A DNA stretch of 28,433 nt from Stephanodiscus triporus (taxonomy: Eukaryota; Bacillariophyta; Thalassiosirophyceae; Thalassiosirales; Thalassiosiraceae): the NCBI GenBank assembly GCA_036939755.1, contig JALLAZ010000056.1, positions 1 to 28,433 of the forward strand. The letters run 5' to 3'. Under the pieces are notes generated by a model. It saw only the letters and a list, made by a program, of their open reading frames with translations, was not told the origin of the DNA and did no database searches. Positions 9,803 to 22,600 of this stretch are shown here, one piece after another (the stretch's first letter is position 1; each line of letters begins with the position of its first letter). A program made the position numbers and the translations under genes.

Positions 9803-11600
9803 CTATGAAGTTTGATCACAAGTATAAAGGAGAGCTTGCATGTGTCTAACCATGCTTGCCTTCTTTACATAGTGGAAGCTGACACTGTCTGGCGCACAGC
9901 AATCTTTACCTTGTAATATTCCCCATTCCTTATTGTAATCTTCGTACCAATCCCTTGGTGCGCCTTCCCGTGGCGGCTTCCAATCCAAATGCGTGCCTGG
10001 AGCAAAGGGATGGAAGCGCTCTCTACCCCTGGCATCACGAGTATCTGTAAAATGAATGCCAAGGTAGTTTAAACAGCGCGCAATCATGACATCTTCCATA
10101 CTCGTGCGTGTACCTGCCGAGCAGTGCTGAGCATCATCCATGGCAGCGAGAAATTTTCGCAGTGTTGCCTGCGATAAGGTATACCCTGCCCCTCCACTGT
10201 TAAAATAGTCATCTCCTCCAGCATGAAATCGCCTCCCAACGAAATATTCCTTTGTTTTGGGGTCAGTTCCATCTTTACGGGTGAGTGATGCCAAATACGT
10301 CTTTAAATTGTGAGGCAACACAAACAAATCATCCCCACCAATGAAAAACCAATCATAATCATCCAAATAATGAGTCCCAACAAACTTCCAAATGCTTCTA
10401 ATTTTTTGCCACATCTAGAGATCCAACAGTTGATGAGGGCTAGCGTAATTGCCTTGTGAACACACAGTGATATCTTCAAAACTTACATTGCCGTATTCTT
10501 CTGGTCCCTCGTGCTCAAGAGATATTGCTGGCAATCTAGGATCCGATTCTGTACTAAAGGCAAGAAAGCCATCGCATCCTCCTGCCCAGGTGTCCCGCAT
10601 GGCACGGATTCGGTTCGCATGAGCGTTTGCCATGGTGTACACGAGGCACATAATTTTGGGAGCTGGGACAGTTATTGATCCATCTTCACTATCAGACTCT
10701 TGCCCAAAATGGTTAGAAGGGTCAATTGTAACGGTAGTCGAGTTCAAAGGCCCTGTAGGGCGGATCATAGTTTCTTTCAGACATTCTTTATTCGTATCTC
10801 CCCTTTTTTCACCAAAGACTCCAATATCTTCACATAATTCCTTCGACAGAGGAGGAGGGAACTGATTGCCATCCCGATCTTTGCCATAAATCATCATTTT
10901 TCTGACCATTGTCACGTCCGGAACCCAATCTTTCTCAACCAATGGGGCATTACCCAACTCGGCGGGATTTTCTTTGCAACCGGCTGGTGTACGGAAATAA
11001 GAAAGAAAATGAAATATTACATCTTCATAAAATGAGGTTGCTATAAAATCACTCACCAGGTTGATCAGTCCCATCCGATGTGGCAGCGGCTTTAAAGCAA
11101 GTTCTCCATGAGATGGAGGAGCCAAGAGGAAAAGGTACCACAACTGGTTGCCAACCTAAATAAGAATTTTTTTCTAAAGCCGTTGAAGTATAGGGACTCT
11201 GGTCTATGGATTCGGATATACTTTCATGGTTGCTCTGATATTTTAATTTGTCGTTTCTTAGTCGCCCCAGAGCATTATTAGGGAGGGAGACTCCTCCAAA
11301 TTTCCACTTTTTGCCTTCATCGCTGTCATCACTGTCACTAGTTGAGTTCGTGGCAAAATGATACATGGCGCCACCCCAGATAAGTGTCAAACATAAACAT
11401 ATCGTCCCGACTATAAGCATGAGCAACATTTTCCCCAAACCCTTCCCCTTTCCATCTGGATAATTTAAATGATGAGGCAAGAGCCCATTTGCGTTTCTGA
11501 TACTTCCACCATTGCTTAATGTAGTGCCACGTCTCGCACGTCGTTCCCTTGACGCTGCGACCTTCGAAGTGGTCGTCGATGCAGCTGCGCGGCGATGCAT
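9803..11600 (-). CDS. GT31 core-1-type beta-1,3-galactosyltransferase (C1GALT1-like)
   Basis: Three exons, complement of 11057-11600, 10487-10983 and 9803-10414, with GT-AG introns of 73 and 72 bp; phases fit, giving 550 aa. Start: the ATG at 11600 is the first in frame; the frame stays open a little further upstream without an ATG. Topology is type II Golgi: a short basic cytosolic tail, a transmembrane helix at about residues 58-80, then a Ser/Asp-rich stem. The catalytic domain begins near residue 230 (KIMCLVYT...RAMRDTW). It contains DYDWFFIGGDD (367-376, the metal-binding loop, with GDD where relatives usually have DDD), NSGGAGY (419-425) and EDV (454-456), ending with SVSFHYVK. The family adds beta-1,3-Gal to O-GalNAc or similar acceptors using UDP-Gal and Mn2+. 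The acceptor is not predictable in an alga. Confidence 0.85.
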
Positions 11601-11776
11601 ATTGATTTGAGACGAGGTGTTGGCGGCGTCTGTGGTGACGGGGATCTGTTGCACCTAATATCCAAAATATCCTAGTATCCATAATCCCTGGGTTTGTTCC
11701 GAGAAAAGGGTATAGGCCCAACAGATTTGTGGACGTTACCATACGTACTCTTCTCTCTACTCTCTAGCGTAGAGCG
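11601..11776. promoter_or_regulatory. Upstream region of the galactosyltransferase gene
   Basis: The 5' flank of the minus-strand GT31 gene. A TATTAG just upstream of the open frame (near 11657) could be a splice acceptor, so a short 5' exon is possible, but no convincing donor-linked ATG was found. Confidence 0.3.
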
Positions 11777-12045
11777 ATGAGATGCCCAGATGGTCACATG
11801 TTTGAGTTGACGGTCACGAGCAAGCAATACGAGGACACAAAGTGTATGTCACTGTAGAAGATGAAGTGAAGTTGGAGGCAACGGAAGATATGCCTCAGAC
11901 AACAGGATACGGTTTTCAATTCAATTCCATTAGTTTAATGCGAGTAGACTGCCACCAAAGTTTGTTTAAGGATCTGAATAGCAAACAACAAGTACTATCG
12001 TACGTGAGAGAGAATATGGGGCAATTATTTACCGGCCAAGTGTGA
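11777..12045 (+). pseudogene. Short frame-disrupted coding fragment, unknown
   Basis: An ATG at 11777 opens a plausible peptide (RCPDGHMFEL...) that hits a stop near 11856. The downstream frame from about 11842 to a TGA at 12043-12045 continues with protein-like composition (67 residues). A change of one base around 11840 would join the two. No family is recognised. It could be a small gene with a frame error, a remnant, or chance. Confidence 0.35.
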
Positions 12046-12181
12046 AAATAACTTGGCCTGTTCAGATAAGCACATTTTCATTTTGCAAGGATTAAATTAA
12101 GGAGGTAATGAAGCGTAGGTAGTTCAACTTCACACCGCTGCAGACTTGCACCAAAGAAAAAATCCAGTCATTCTATCTCAC

Positions 12182-15100
12182 CTATGTTCCATACACTCTC
12201 CGAGCAAGAGCATCTGGCAAATCTTCCAAAATGCTCATCCAAGGCTCTTCAACAATAACCATTTCGTTCTCTGCAACATAGTCTTGGAAGAGTATTTCGT
12301 TGTATCGTAGACAAATGGTAAAATTATTACTGCTCGTGTCACTGTTCGTCTTTTTTATGTTAGGAGGGCAAGGCAATAATATGTCATCTTCCTTGATCAG
12401 TTGGAAGCGCTTGGCTCGTAAGTGATCAGGTGGGAACATGCTTGACCGTTCTGGGACTGGTTGCTCCAGGTCGACCACACAGAAATATCCGTATGATCCC
12501 TGGAGGAAGATATAAAAAGGAATGTGAGTAAGAATGTAGCAATGTTTTCAAAATAACACTACAAAACAGCAGCACTTTCACTCACCAAGATGAAACGTTG
12601 AGGTGCGACAGGATTTGACACTATTCTTGAAAGGGGTTCTGACCGTGATGTAAGTTCCTTTGGCAAGGACTTCAATAGGGGTACGCCCATATCATTACTC
12701 CAGTGGCTCAATGACCGACGACCTAAATTGAATATGTAAAACTCGTTGTTCGAGCATCCCACCGCGAGAGAGCATTCGACGCTCCCACCTCCAAGAAATT
12801 TGATGCATGTTGTTGGCGCATCCATCTCAGGAAAAGCCCACCAGTGTTTGTGGTGCCCATTGTCATCACTGGTGGGCAGAGTAAAGACGTGGACAGAACC
12901 CTTTTCAGATGAATAGCGCCCAGCAGCAAGCCATTTTCCGTCGGAACTCACGTCCAAGGAAACGATGGGAAAGTGATGCGATGTGGCAGGCCAGTTCATC
13001 ATGTGCTCTTTGAAAACATGCTTTAGCGATATGGTGTATGCGTGCCCTTCACCTGAAGAGCCAGCAGATATCTTTAAAACATTGATTGGACCAATGTTTG
13101 TTGCGCAAATTAAATATCCTTCGCCAAATTTTAAGGCTGTGGCAGGATGCTTACAATCTCCGCTAAGACCAATTTTTGTTGGGCGTACATCCAGTACCCC
13201 ATCCTTGTCTGCGACCTCTAACGAGAATACATACAGAGACACAGCATCGCTTGCCGCAAGAAACTTGCCATCTTCACTGATGACAGAACAGGTCAGGTTG
13301 AAGGGGCTCTGGATAGATATTGTTTTGACGAGGCTCTTCGATTCATTTCTTATTTCTGGAAACATGATTTTCGCAGGGTCAGCCATCGCAGGACCGTTCA
13401 GACGATACAAGTCAACCCTGTTGTCTCTCGTTACCACAAGAAGTCGCTGTTTACGAGATAAAGATATTGGCGAAAGTGTTGGCCAGTTGTACCAGATCTT
13501 CGGTCTATTGCTTTTGAAGTCCTTAACAACGTAAGAACAGATTCGGGTATCAACGCTCCCACTCACAAGAAGTTCCAGCGGATTCGAATTGTTACTAGTC
13601 GCTTTGTGACAGATGGCTAGCGCCTTGACGTCATGTGAATGTTTACGATGAGAGTTGGAGCTGATCCATTTACGTTCTCCTTCTGCGGTAAAAGTGGAAC
13701 TCTGGCGCTGGATGCAACGCACACTTGAATCAATGCCACTGGCAAAAATCTTGTTCTCGTCTTCGCTTACAGCCAGACAGAGTACATCGGCACCACTTTC
13801 GTTGTGATCAAATGTTTGAGTCATAGTTCCAGACATTCCGTCCCATATCTGCACATGACCAAGGGAGTCGCCTGAGATCACAGTACCATCCGACAACGCC
13901 TCAAGCGCCCACACTTTGGTCGATTCTCGAAGTCCTTGATTCTCGACTGTCATCCTTAGTGTTGACTTCCAACGGTAATTAATAGACGTCGAACCTTGTG
14001 ATGGAGCGATAACAGACCCTGTACTGATTGGCCCTGTAACGATCGATGTGACACAGTCAAATCTACGAATGGTGCCATCCGCCACTCCTGCAAAAATCAC
14101 ACTACCACCCATTCCTCCATCATCATGCCCACTCTGTCCTGGCAGCCATACCAAGGACAGAATTGCATTACCAGCGCTGGGCAATGTTGCTGCCAGCGTT
14201 GGAATTCCAGATGCAGCTCCTCCTCCGTTACTACCAAAAGCAGTATATATCTTGATGGTCCCATCTTCGCATCCTGCTGCAAAGTAGCCTCCAAAGCTCA
14301 CCGTGCGCGACTTCTTGCGGGAACACATGGAAGCCAGGCAAAAGACACCCCCTCCTCCACTTCCAATCACACTAGTCTGACGCTTAGATGCAAAGTCCAA
14401 TTCAAATATGGTGCCATCACGGCTACACCCGAACAAACGCATTTGCTCGTCCACGAGACTGATACGATGAGACTGCTGAGTACCCGCGCCACCATTATTT
14501 TCATCATCCTTTCCGCGTTTTCCATAAATCCACACCAGCGCATCGACCTCTCGTCCTCGTACTCCAGGAATGTGACCGACGGAGACCCACCGATCCTGCG
14601 GGCTCAGAAGCTCCACCGAGCCGCCTTCCCGAGAAATAGCCAACCGTGCGGGATGACGTGGCTGGTGGTGGTCAGAATTGGCAGCGGGGAGGGGTAATGG
14701 TGTGGTCGCCATGGAAAGGATGGATTTTGGATGAAGCTTCAAAAAACGCAAGCGGTGCACCTTAACATCCATTATGATCTTGGGCTTGACCAATCTTTCC
14801 CTCGGAGTCGACAACGACTCATCATGTGAAGAAAGCTTGTAGCTTAATTTCCTGTTGGGACTGGGGCTAACAGACGGACGATCATGCTTGTAGTTTTGAT
14901 CCTTTTTGTGCGGGCTGCTGATTTCCTTGGTTGAGGATTTGTCTCCTCCTTTTGCTATATTCTTAATTGATGTATTCTTCTTTGAAGAATGTTTTTGAGA
15001 TACCTTGGGCGTTGGATTCGTTGAGGAAGATTTGTCTTCGGACTTCGGAGTAGAGGCATCGTTTACATCAGTTGATGTTGTATGATTCCTTTTCTTTTTG

Positions 15101-16227
15101 GATTTTTCAGGTTGAGTCGGTTCTATGCCTTCAGTTTGCTTCTTCATTTTTTCAGCTGTGTTGGCAGGAGCTGCTGCAGCATGAAGAGCATCGGTACTCC
15201 TTCTCAGTCTCTTGAGATAATTTTTGGATACCTTCGGAGATTCATCCTCTGCTGTCTGGCATGAAGTGCCTTCTTGATAAGGAGAGGTTTCTACAGCGCC
15301 CGTCTCTTCAGTGTCGTGTCTCCTTTTTATTGAACGGTGATGATAAGCACAACCAGTACCAGAGGGAGAAAGTGATTCTTCTTTATCCCGTTGGATGCTA
15401 CCACCTTGGAATCTTAGCGACTTTTTGGCAGAATTTTTCCCTGATATTGCTGGGGTTGTGGAAGATTTGTCCTCAGAATTGGGATTGGATGCCTTATCAG
15501 ATGATGCATCGGGTATTCTTTCAGTATTACCACCGTTTTGAAGATTCATCGATTTCTTTGCTGCATTTTTTAACGATACTTTAGAGTTTGGATTGGGTGC
15601 GTCTTTCGATGAAAAAGATTTTCCCTCTAACTTGGGAGTGGATGCTTTGTCTGACGCTGCATCGTGTAATTCTTCACCCTCCGTCGACTTGTTTTGCGTC
15701 TTCTTCGTCTTCTTCTTCTTCGTCGTCGAACTTTCGGGTGGAGTGCGCACCGCAACCTCCTTCTTTGTGTCTACCTTTCCTTTCCGTTTAGCAGAATCGC
15801 CTCCGGGTGCATCTTTTGTCAGATTCTTCGGGTCTAATTTGGCTGGCGTTGCTTCAACAAAAGAATCATCTGCCTCCGGGTGTCCGTCAGCAGCAATCTT
15901 GGTTTCTTCCTTCGTTCGTTCCACTTCGACCTGGATTGCTACTTTCGAGACGTCGCCCGCCGCATCCTTTTTCCTCTTCTTCCTCGCCGATTTGGCTGGG
16001 GTCGCGGCGACAGATTCACATCGTACGCCATCAGCTCCACCAGCAGCGACGATCGTTTCTGGAATCGCCTCCAATTCCTTCTTGCTGGCAGGTAATCCCC
16101 CTTTGGTAGCGCGTTGACTGATGCTTTTTGAGGCGGCGGCACGGGAACCACGAGACGATGCAACGGAGGCCTCGTCGTCGGATTGGCTTCGGATTCGACG
16201 GCTTCGTCTTAATGGAGTGTCGACCAT
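12182..16227 (-). CDS. UTP4: UTP4/cirhin, WD40 subunit of the t-UTP/UTP-A ribosome-biogenesis complex, with long N-terminal extension
   Basis: Two exons, complement of 12586-16227 and 12182-12499, joined across an 86-bp GT-AG intron in phase 0; 1319 aa. The WD40 core starts near residue 485 (VHRLRFLKLHP) and shows characteristic UTP4 strings: LAISREGGSVELL, a DGTVISGDSLGHVQIWD blade, ADVLCLAVSEDENKIFASG, and SHDVKALAI followed by LLVSGSVDTR. The small last exon carries the family's C-terminal signature (EMVIVEEPW...LPDALARRVYGT). In yeast and animals UTP4 acts in the nucleolus in the U3 snoRNP-associated t-UTP subcomplex for pre-18S rRNA transcription and processing. The first ~480 residues are a Lys/Ser/Thr-rich low-complexity region with imperfect repeats (SEDKSS..., KK-containing blocks), roughly doubling the usual ~700-aa length. 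There is no break and the start is a clear ATG. The UTP4 identity is strong. Confidence 0.9.
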
Positions 16228-16663
16228 ATTCTTTTGCTCTCAAAGGATCTGGACTAAACCGTAGAGACGGAGGAGTCTAGTCGGCAAAGGTTCATTAACC
16301 GGGGTTGGGATCAGGCGGCCGTCGGGCGGGCGGCGGCGGCCGGGGGGGTTCTTTTTTGTGTGGTTTGGTGGGTGAAATCAGCGTGACCGACAGACGTTGT
16401 AGTAATAATACACAATACGTACGTAGTGCAGACTCTCTCTCCCGGCGCCGATGCACGACGGCGCCCGCCGATTGATACCGCAGAAAAAGTAGAGACCTCG
16501 TCCATTATTGCCACACCGACCTCAACTTTGTTGGACTTCAGCACATCATTTCTCTAAATAGGTAGGGTCCGCTCATCGACCGAGCACGGGTGGCGCAGCC
16601 TTGAAGGTAAGAGGAGCAATAGACTGCGTTCCGAGGAAGAGCGCGAATACACGACACGACGAG
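16228..16663. promoter_or_regulatory. Shared upstream region of divergent UTP4 and PSME4 genes
   Basis: The two starts are 436 bp apart head to head, so this region must hold both promoters. It contains a GC-rich patch (16312-16350, GGGCGG-type repeats) and a more A/T-rich centre. No defined binding site can be named from sequence alone. Confidence 0.55.
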
Positions 16664-19600
16664 ATGATGACCGATGCCACCGCCACCGCCATCGCCCTGG
16701 ACGAGGAGTATCATCATCTGCATCCGCATGCATTTCACCTGCAGTTACCTCGCCATCACAAGACCGAAGGGTGAGATCGTACACCTCAAAAGCACGTCAA
16801 CATTATCTCTTTCCTCGTTTTTGTTATTTTTCGTCGTAAGGCGTTCAGCCAAAGCGACACGCTCTAGGCCGGTCGTTTTTTTCTTCACTATTGTGTCTAT
16901 TGTATTGCTTTCTCCCCTCTAATCTCGTCTGTCATCGTTTGCATCGTTCTATCCGGACGCACAATCTTTTCCACACACTTTCAGCGGAATACCTTACGCA
17001 ACCATTGACGCGCATCGCAAGGCACGTGCGATTGTAAAATTGGCGCAAGCGTTGGTCTTAAAGGAAGTCTTCTTCGTCGATCACGACGGATATGTTGGGG
17101 CGGAGGAAGATTGTGCAGCAGTGGCAGCATCAGATGAAGAAAATTACGATAATGAATATGACAACGACGATGACGAAGAGGATGGGGGTGACGTCGATCA
17201 CGAGCCGTCGTCATTGCATCAACTATCCCTCCAGTGTCAACGACTATACTCTCAACTTACGAAATTATCCGAACTTCATTACAAGGGTGGTATCACTCAA
17301 TCAGAGATTTGTGAAATGATTTTGAAGGTTTTGGGCTTGTTGTGTGCTACTGTGGAGATTATCGATGACGTCTGTTATGACGAGGAGAAGAAGCTAGATG
17401 CGGAAAGAGGGGTTGTTTCTTCGATGGAAACCGAACAGAAGCACAAGAGGAGGGCGGTTTTTCATTACGACAATGTTGGTCGCATCCTCGGCGGAGAAAC
17501 TGGCACGGAGCAGCTGATATCTGCAAAGGTCCAAAGTTGTAGCAAATTTCTCTCTCACCCCTTTGCCCTGCCCCCCCCGGCACGTCAAGCGCTCCTGAAC
17601 GTCGCACTTCATCTCGTGGGTGATAAGAAGGATACGCTTCGGGGGGTTAGCAACTCGGCAATCGTGATGTTAGATGATGATGGCAGTCGCCAGCGGCTAA
17701 TGCTCTCCCATTGCGCTCTACTACGCATGCTCCTGCGTACGGCGCCCTATCTGGACGAACACGATCTCGACGTTCCCCCCAAGGAGGCGAATCGCACACG
17801 TAGCAGCGTGCTGAAGAAAAGTGTTAACTTGATTCGATCGTGCCGACGTTTCTTTGACCAGGGAGGCACTGTGGAGGACGATGCCGCCGGAAAAAGCGTG
17901 GGGGATAGAACAGCACGACAATTATGGTCTAGTCTGCGCAACGATCTGCAATACCATACGCATTCGAACTCATGTTTCCGCGCGCTCATATTGCTGTACC
18001 TCTTCCACCCGTCCAAGTGCTCCAGCGAGTATTACGGCGAGGTGTTGCCGCTGTGGATGGATTGCTGGCGAAACATCGATCGATGTCCCGAGTGGGATTA
18101 CCTTTGGATGGTCATGTTCTCACGTGCCAGGAAACATGTCCCCATCAAAGATGCTACGAGTCGCGCCATCTGGTCGACGTTGCGCAAGCATCTGCTGTCG
18201 TCTTGCAAATATTGGCTACAAATCCCAGTGGGGGGGGTTAGTACCGACAAGTCGTTCCCTCACGCGAAATCTCCCGGGACGCGATCTTTCCCCGTTCGAC
18301 TGAAGGCGATTGCGGGCATGGGAGGCCGATACGAAGAAGGAATGCAGTTTGTGGGAATGCTGACGAAGCTGTTGATGTTTTGCACAGCCTCGGCGGCCGG
18401 GGACGAGAGCAGTGCTTCAACCCCGTTGATCTCGGAGGGTGCATCCGACATTCTGCGCTTCCTATCGTTCATCAAGCCATATTATAACCCTTCCAACACC
18501 GGCTCTTGGACATTTCCACTCGGTGCTTTTTTGCACTACCTTTCGTACTCGTTGTGTGCGCGGGTGGGGGAAATGGCGGGTTGGAAGGTATTGAAAGGCG
18601 ATCATTCAGATGTTGCACTCATGTTGTTGAAGGAGGAACCGTATTTGGAGTGCATAAATCTTACGTCTAATGAAATCGTGGGATTGTTGGATGGAATGTT
18701 GCCCTTGTGTCAGCAGGCACTCTACTCCAAAAACCCCACGGTCAGCCATTGCGGTGAAACGGCATTGTTCCACCTCGCCCAAATCGACCCTTATCGCGTG
18801 ACACCACCATTACTCGACTTTTCATTGCGCGCCTTGGATGTTTCATCGGTCAATCTGAGTCACCAGGCCCCTGGGGCTTTGTCGATGTTATCCCGACTGC
18901 TTCAACCCGCGCTTCGAGCCCGGCCAAAAATTGTCCTATCGCGCATACCGGATATGTTGAAGTTGACTTTGGCGGGGATCGATGGTAATGATCAGAATAA
19001 GTCGTTGCTCACGTTGGTTTTTTATCGGAATTTAGTCATGTGGATTCCTGTCGGTGGGTCATGTACAATGCCAAGTGGGTTGGGCGAGCATGATTCATCG
19101 GTCTTGGATCGCGACGGAAATGATGGCACGAAACATGTTGGTAACCACTTGATGGAGGCGCGGTATAGCTTTGTCAACTCGGAGGAATACAAGGCTGCCA
19201 TTGATGCTCTCTCACAAAGCTCAGTCTTGGTCTATCAGCAGCAAGAACAGGATGAAGATGAAACTTCATTGATGCAGGATGCCATGAACGCCATGTCGGA
19301 TTGGTCACTAATGTTTCTTGATCGAATTTACGAACTTTAACGTGCTCCCGTCGATCAGGAAAAACTAGGCAAGGGACAAGGAGGCACTGGCATGCGCCAC
19401 ACCTCTCATGACGTTGCAATGGCGAAGAATTTTTCGCGAATCATGAAGGAAACACTAACCTATTTCTTCGCAGCGATGGATGAAAAAACGTATGAAGCGG
19501 CATTGCGCAGCGTGACTCGTTTCTTGCAGGAGGAAACTCTACCTTTTGCCGCCAAGGATGTTGCATTGCTCTGCCAAGCACTTTGCTCAACAAGGTTTGT

Positions 19601-22600
19601 CACCGGAGTAAATGACGAAGGTGGGATTGATAAAAGTCCAGGATTTGATGCACTCATACCCCTATTGACCGAAAATCTTGACCATAAATCGAGCAGATGT
19701 GCCATTTATCGTCTTCGATGTCTTGCAGGGGCCGTTCGGTTTGCTGGCTCGGCTGTGCTGAAGCACCGTGAGGCTCTCACATCAGCCATATCATTCGCTG
19801 TTTCAAGCTCGAATGATCGAGTACTATTCAAGACAGGGTGCAAGCTATTGCGACATGTGTTATCGTCACAATGTGAAGAATATCCGATTGCACAATGCTG
19901 TCACCCCATGAGGCTTGGTGAGAATGGGTATTCTCCTCTGTCTACCCTCGGAACGTCGGCCCTATTGCGTGGAGATAAAATCTTGTGGCATGTCCCAAGC
20001 GGCAAACAGCTTGACTTCTCTGTTGGCTTACTTTCGAAATTTGCTTTGAAGCGATGGATGGAATTAGGAACCCCCTCTATTGACGAAAAAAACAATGTTA
20101 ATTTGCTACAGTGGCGACAAGCGCTTCGTATCATGCGGTACTCCCTTCGAGGATGCTCTGGCGTCCTATTAGACGAGGATCCCGAGCTTGTCCTGTTGCA
20201 ATACGCTGAGATCTTTAGCCCCAGGGAAATGGCTACTGCGAAATTGATTAAATCCGTGTCCAATGAAACGAGGAAGGTATTGAAGGGTCTTCGGCCAACA
20301 CTTAGTTTTAATCTTCTGAACATGATGTGCTTAATTGCGAAAGATACAATGGACTGCGAATCAAAAATATATGGGGATGACTGTGAAATTAGTGCCAAAC
20401 AATACAAAAAGAATGAAACAGGATCCCTCAGCACCGATTCCAAGATTTTGAAGGAGGTCATTGAGCTGTCGGAACTCTTGCTAGCAAGGCGAGGCGCTCA
20501 ATACAAATCGAGCAGTGGCAAGACAGTCTATCGAGGTCAGAAAGAAATTCTCACTGATTTTGCTCTTGCATCGGAGGCTGATTTTCTATCTTCGGTTCTG
20601 TCCCGATGCAATAATGATTTGCGTAACAAAATCAACCCTTCAACTTACAAGGACGGGGAGGACTCGGGGAAAACTGTCTCCCGTGCTCTTCTTGTTAGCA
20701 GAATTCACCTATCTAGTCAAGACTTGACCGCGAGCGCATCATCGCAAGTTCCTAGGCGGCTGTGGAAGTTAAGGGGTGGACTGAACACGGAGGAGCCAGC
20801 GAGCCTGTTCTCTTTGGATATTTCTTTGCAGACCTTGCAGAAAAGTTTTGCTAACGAAAGTGGTCGCTTCTTAAGCACTGAACAGACGCCCCTCAAAGTT
20901 TACGAGGCATTGATTGATGGTCTGTGTGCATTAGCATGCCACCCAAACATTAAAGTCCGGGGAGATGCCCTTAGAAATGTTGATTTTGCACTTACTCGCT
21001 ATGGTTGGGTTGCCAAGCATAATAATCGCCCTGCACGACTTCTTGATGCAATTTCACTGAATGACGATGAGCAAAAAGGCGTACACGGCATACCCAGTTG
21101 CTCACAACTTGTAGAGCAAGTAAATTCTCAGGGCAAGCGATCTCGACTAGCAGAAGTAGTGAAAGGTGTGACAAAAGTTGTTGCATTGCCAAGGATCCTG
21201 AAGCAATTTTGCTGGGGAGAGGCCAACCGCTTTGAACTGGTTAAAGCACTATGTGGTACAAAAAAACTGTTGCAGCTGGTCCCACCGGAGGAGTGTCCCA
21301 AGCTTGTCCATTACGTCAACTCTATCTTTCTAGCCTATCGCTCGATGCTTTTCTCCCTACATCGTAGCACTGCGAAAGACCAGACGACACACGAGACCTG
21401 TTTAACTTATCTCCTTGGCATACTGCAGGAAGGTAACAAGGTTTCAATCAATCCAAACACGGAAGACAATGAAAGTGGCGTCATGCACTGGCGAGATCGT
21501 CTTGTTGCGGCTTGGTTTGTATTGATGTTCATTGATGAACGGGATTTGGTTGTAGGCGATCCTGTGATCGTGTCACAAATTTGGTCAGTGTGTTTCTCAA
21601 TTATTGAAGACGAAGTGGGGCAACCGTTGCAACGCGTCATAATTGGACTGCTTGGTAGGCTTGTTTCTCTTTCGACTCTTAAGCCCACAACAAGCTTGAA
21701 GTGTCCCGATTTATGTGTCATGATGTGCACAGAAAAATTCTGCCGAGCCTTCGCCAATGCACTTGTCTTTGATCACCTCGAAGATAGTAGCGTAAGTGGT
21801 GGACATAGTGCTCAGTGGTCTAGTGGGATTGAAGAAATCATCCGCGATTCAACCTACAACACTGCACGTCGGACGTTATTTCCATTCAACCGAGTCAGTC
21901 AAAAGTCTCTTACATTCAAGCTCCATCACTCTCAATTGATCGAGGGCATTCTTGTAGCAATAGGCCACGGCAATGCCAAAGTAACGTCCAGCTTGTTGTT
22001 AGATCAGGCTAAAGAATTGGTTTCTTCGCCTCCAAGCGAAGATCAGAAAAATCAACAGTGTACCGCAGCGGAAATATTCGGTGGAGTTGGCAGGGCACTT
22101 ATGCAGTACAGTAATACTCAAGATGAGAGGGATATCATTTGGGCGACGATTCTGCTTCCATTTCTTGACGAGGCTGTAGTTAAAATGCCTACAAACCTTT
22201 TAGGCGCGTTCCACGGTGAGTTGGCTTGGATTCCTGCTTTATTTTAGCCTACAACATATGGCATGCTAACTATTCATCGCTTTTGATTCCCAGATGCCTG
22301 TCGGTATGTTATCCATTACTCCCCCCCAAACTATTTCTTCCCACTTCTAAAGTGGTCTGTTGCCAAAGTGCAAAGCACTTTGTGGCAACATGAGGTCAAT
22401 GAAGACGTAGATGACAGCAGTTGCGTCGGGTCGGCAATGGCTGACCGATTTGCTCTGCAGGGGAAGTGGCTGTTGATTTTTCAAGCAGTCCTCGTTGAGA
22501 TAGACAATGAAGATGATCTTGGCGAAATCTGTAAAGAACCATTCTATGCTGCCATCTTCAAGGACAAGAACGATCCCAAGGTTGAATGTACTGCGATGTC

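Noticed and set aside
10415..10417. In-frame TAG splitting the galactosyltransferase into two genes
   Set aside because: It is the last three bases of a 72-bp intron (GTAAGT donor, CTCTAG acceptor). Removing it joins the two catalytic halves in phase.
17040..17042. Start of PSME4 at a TTG in the long exon
   Set aside because: The frame is open upstream to a good CACTTTCAG acceptor, and a short first exon with ATG at 16664 fits in phase.
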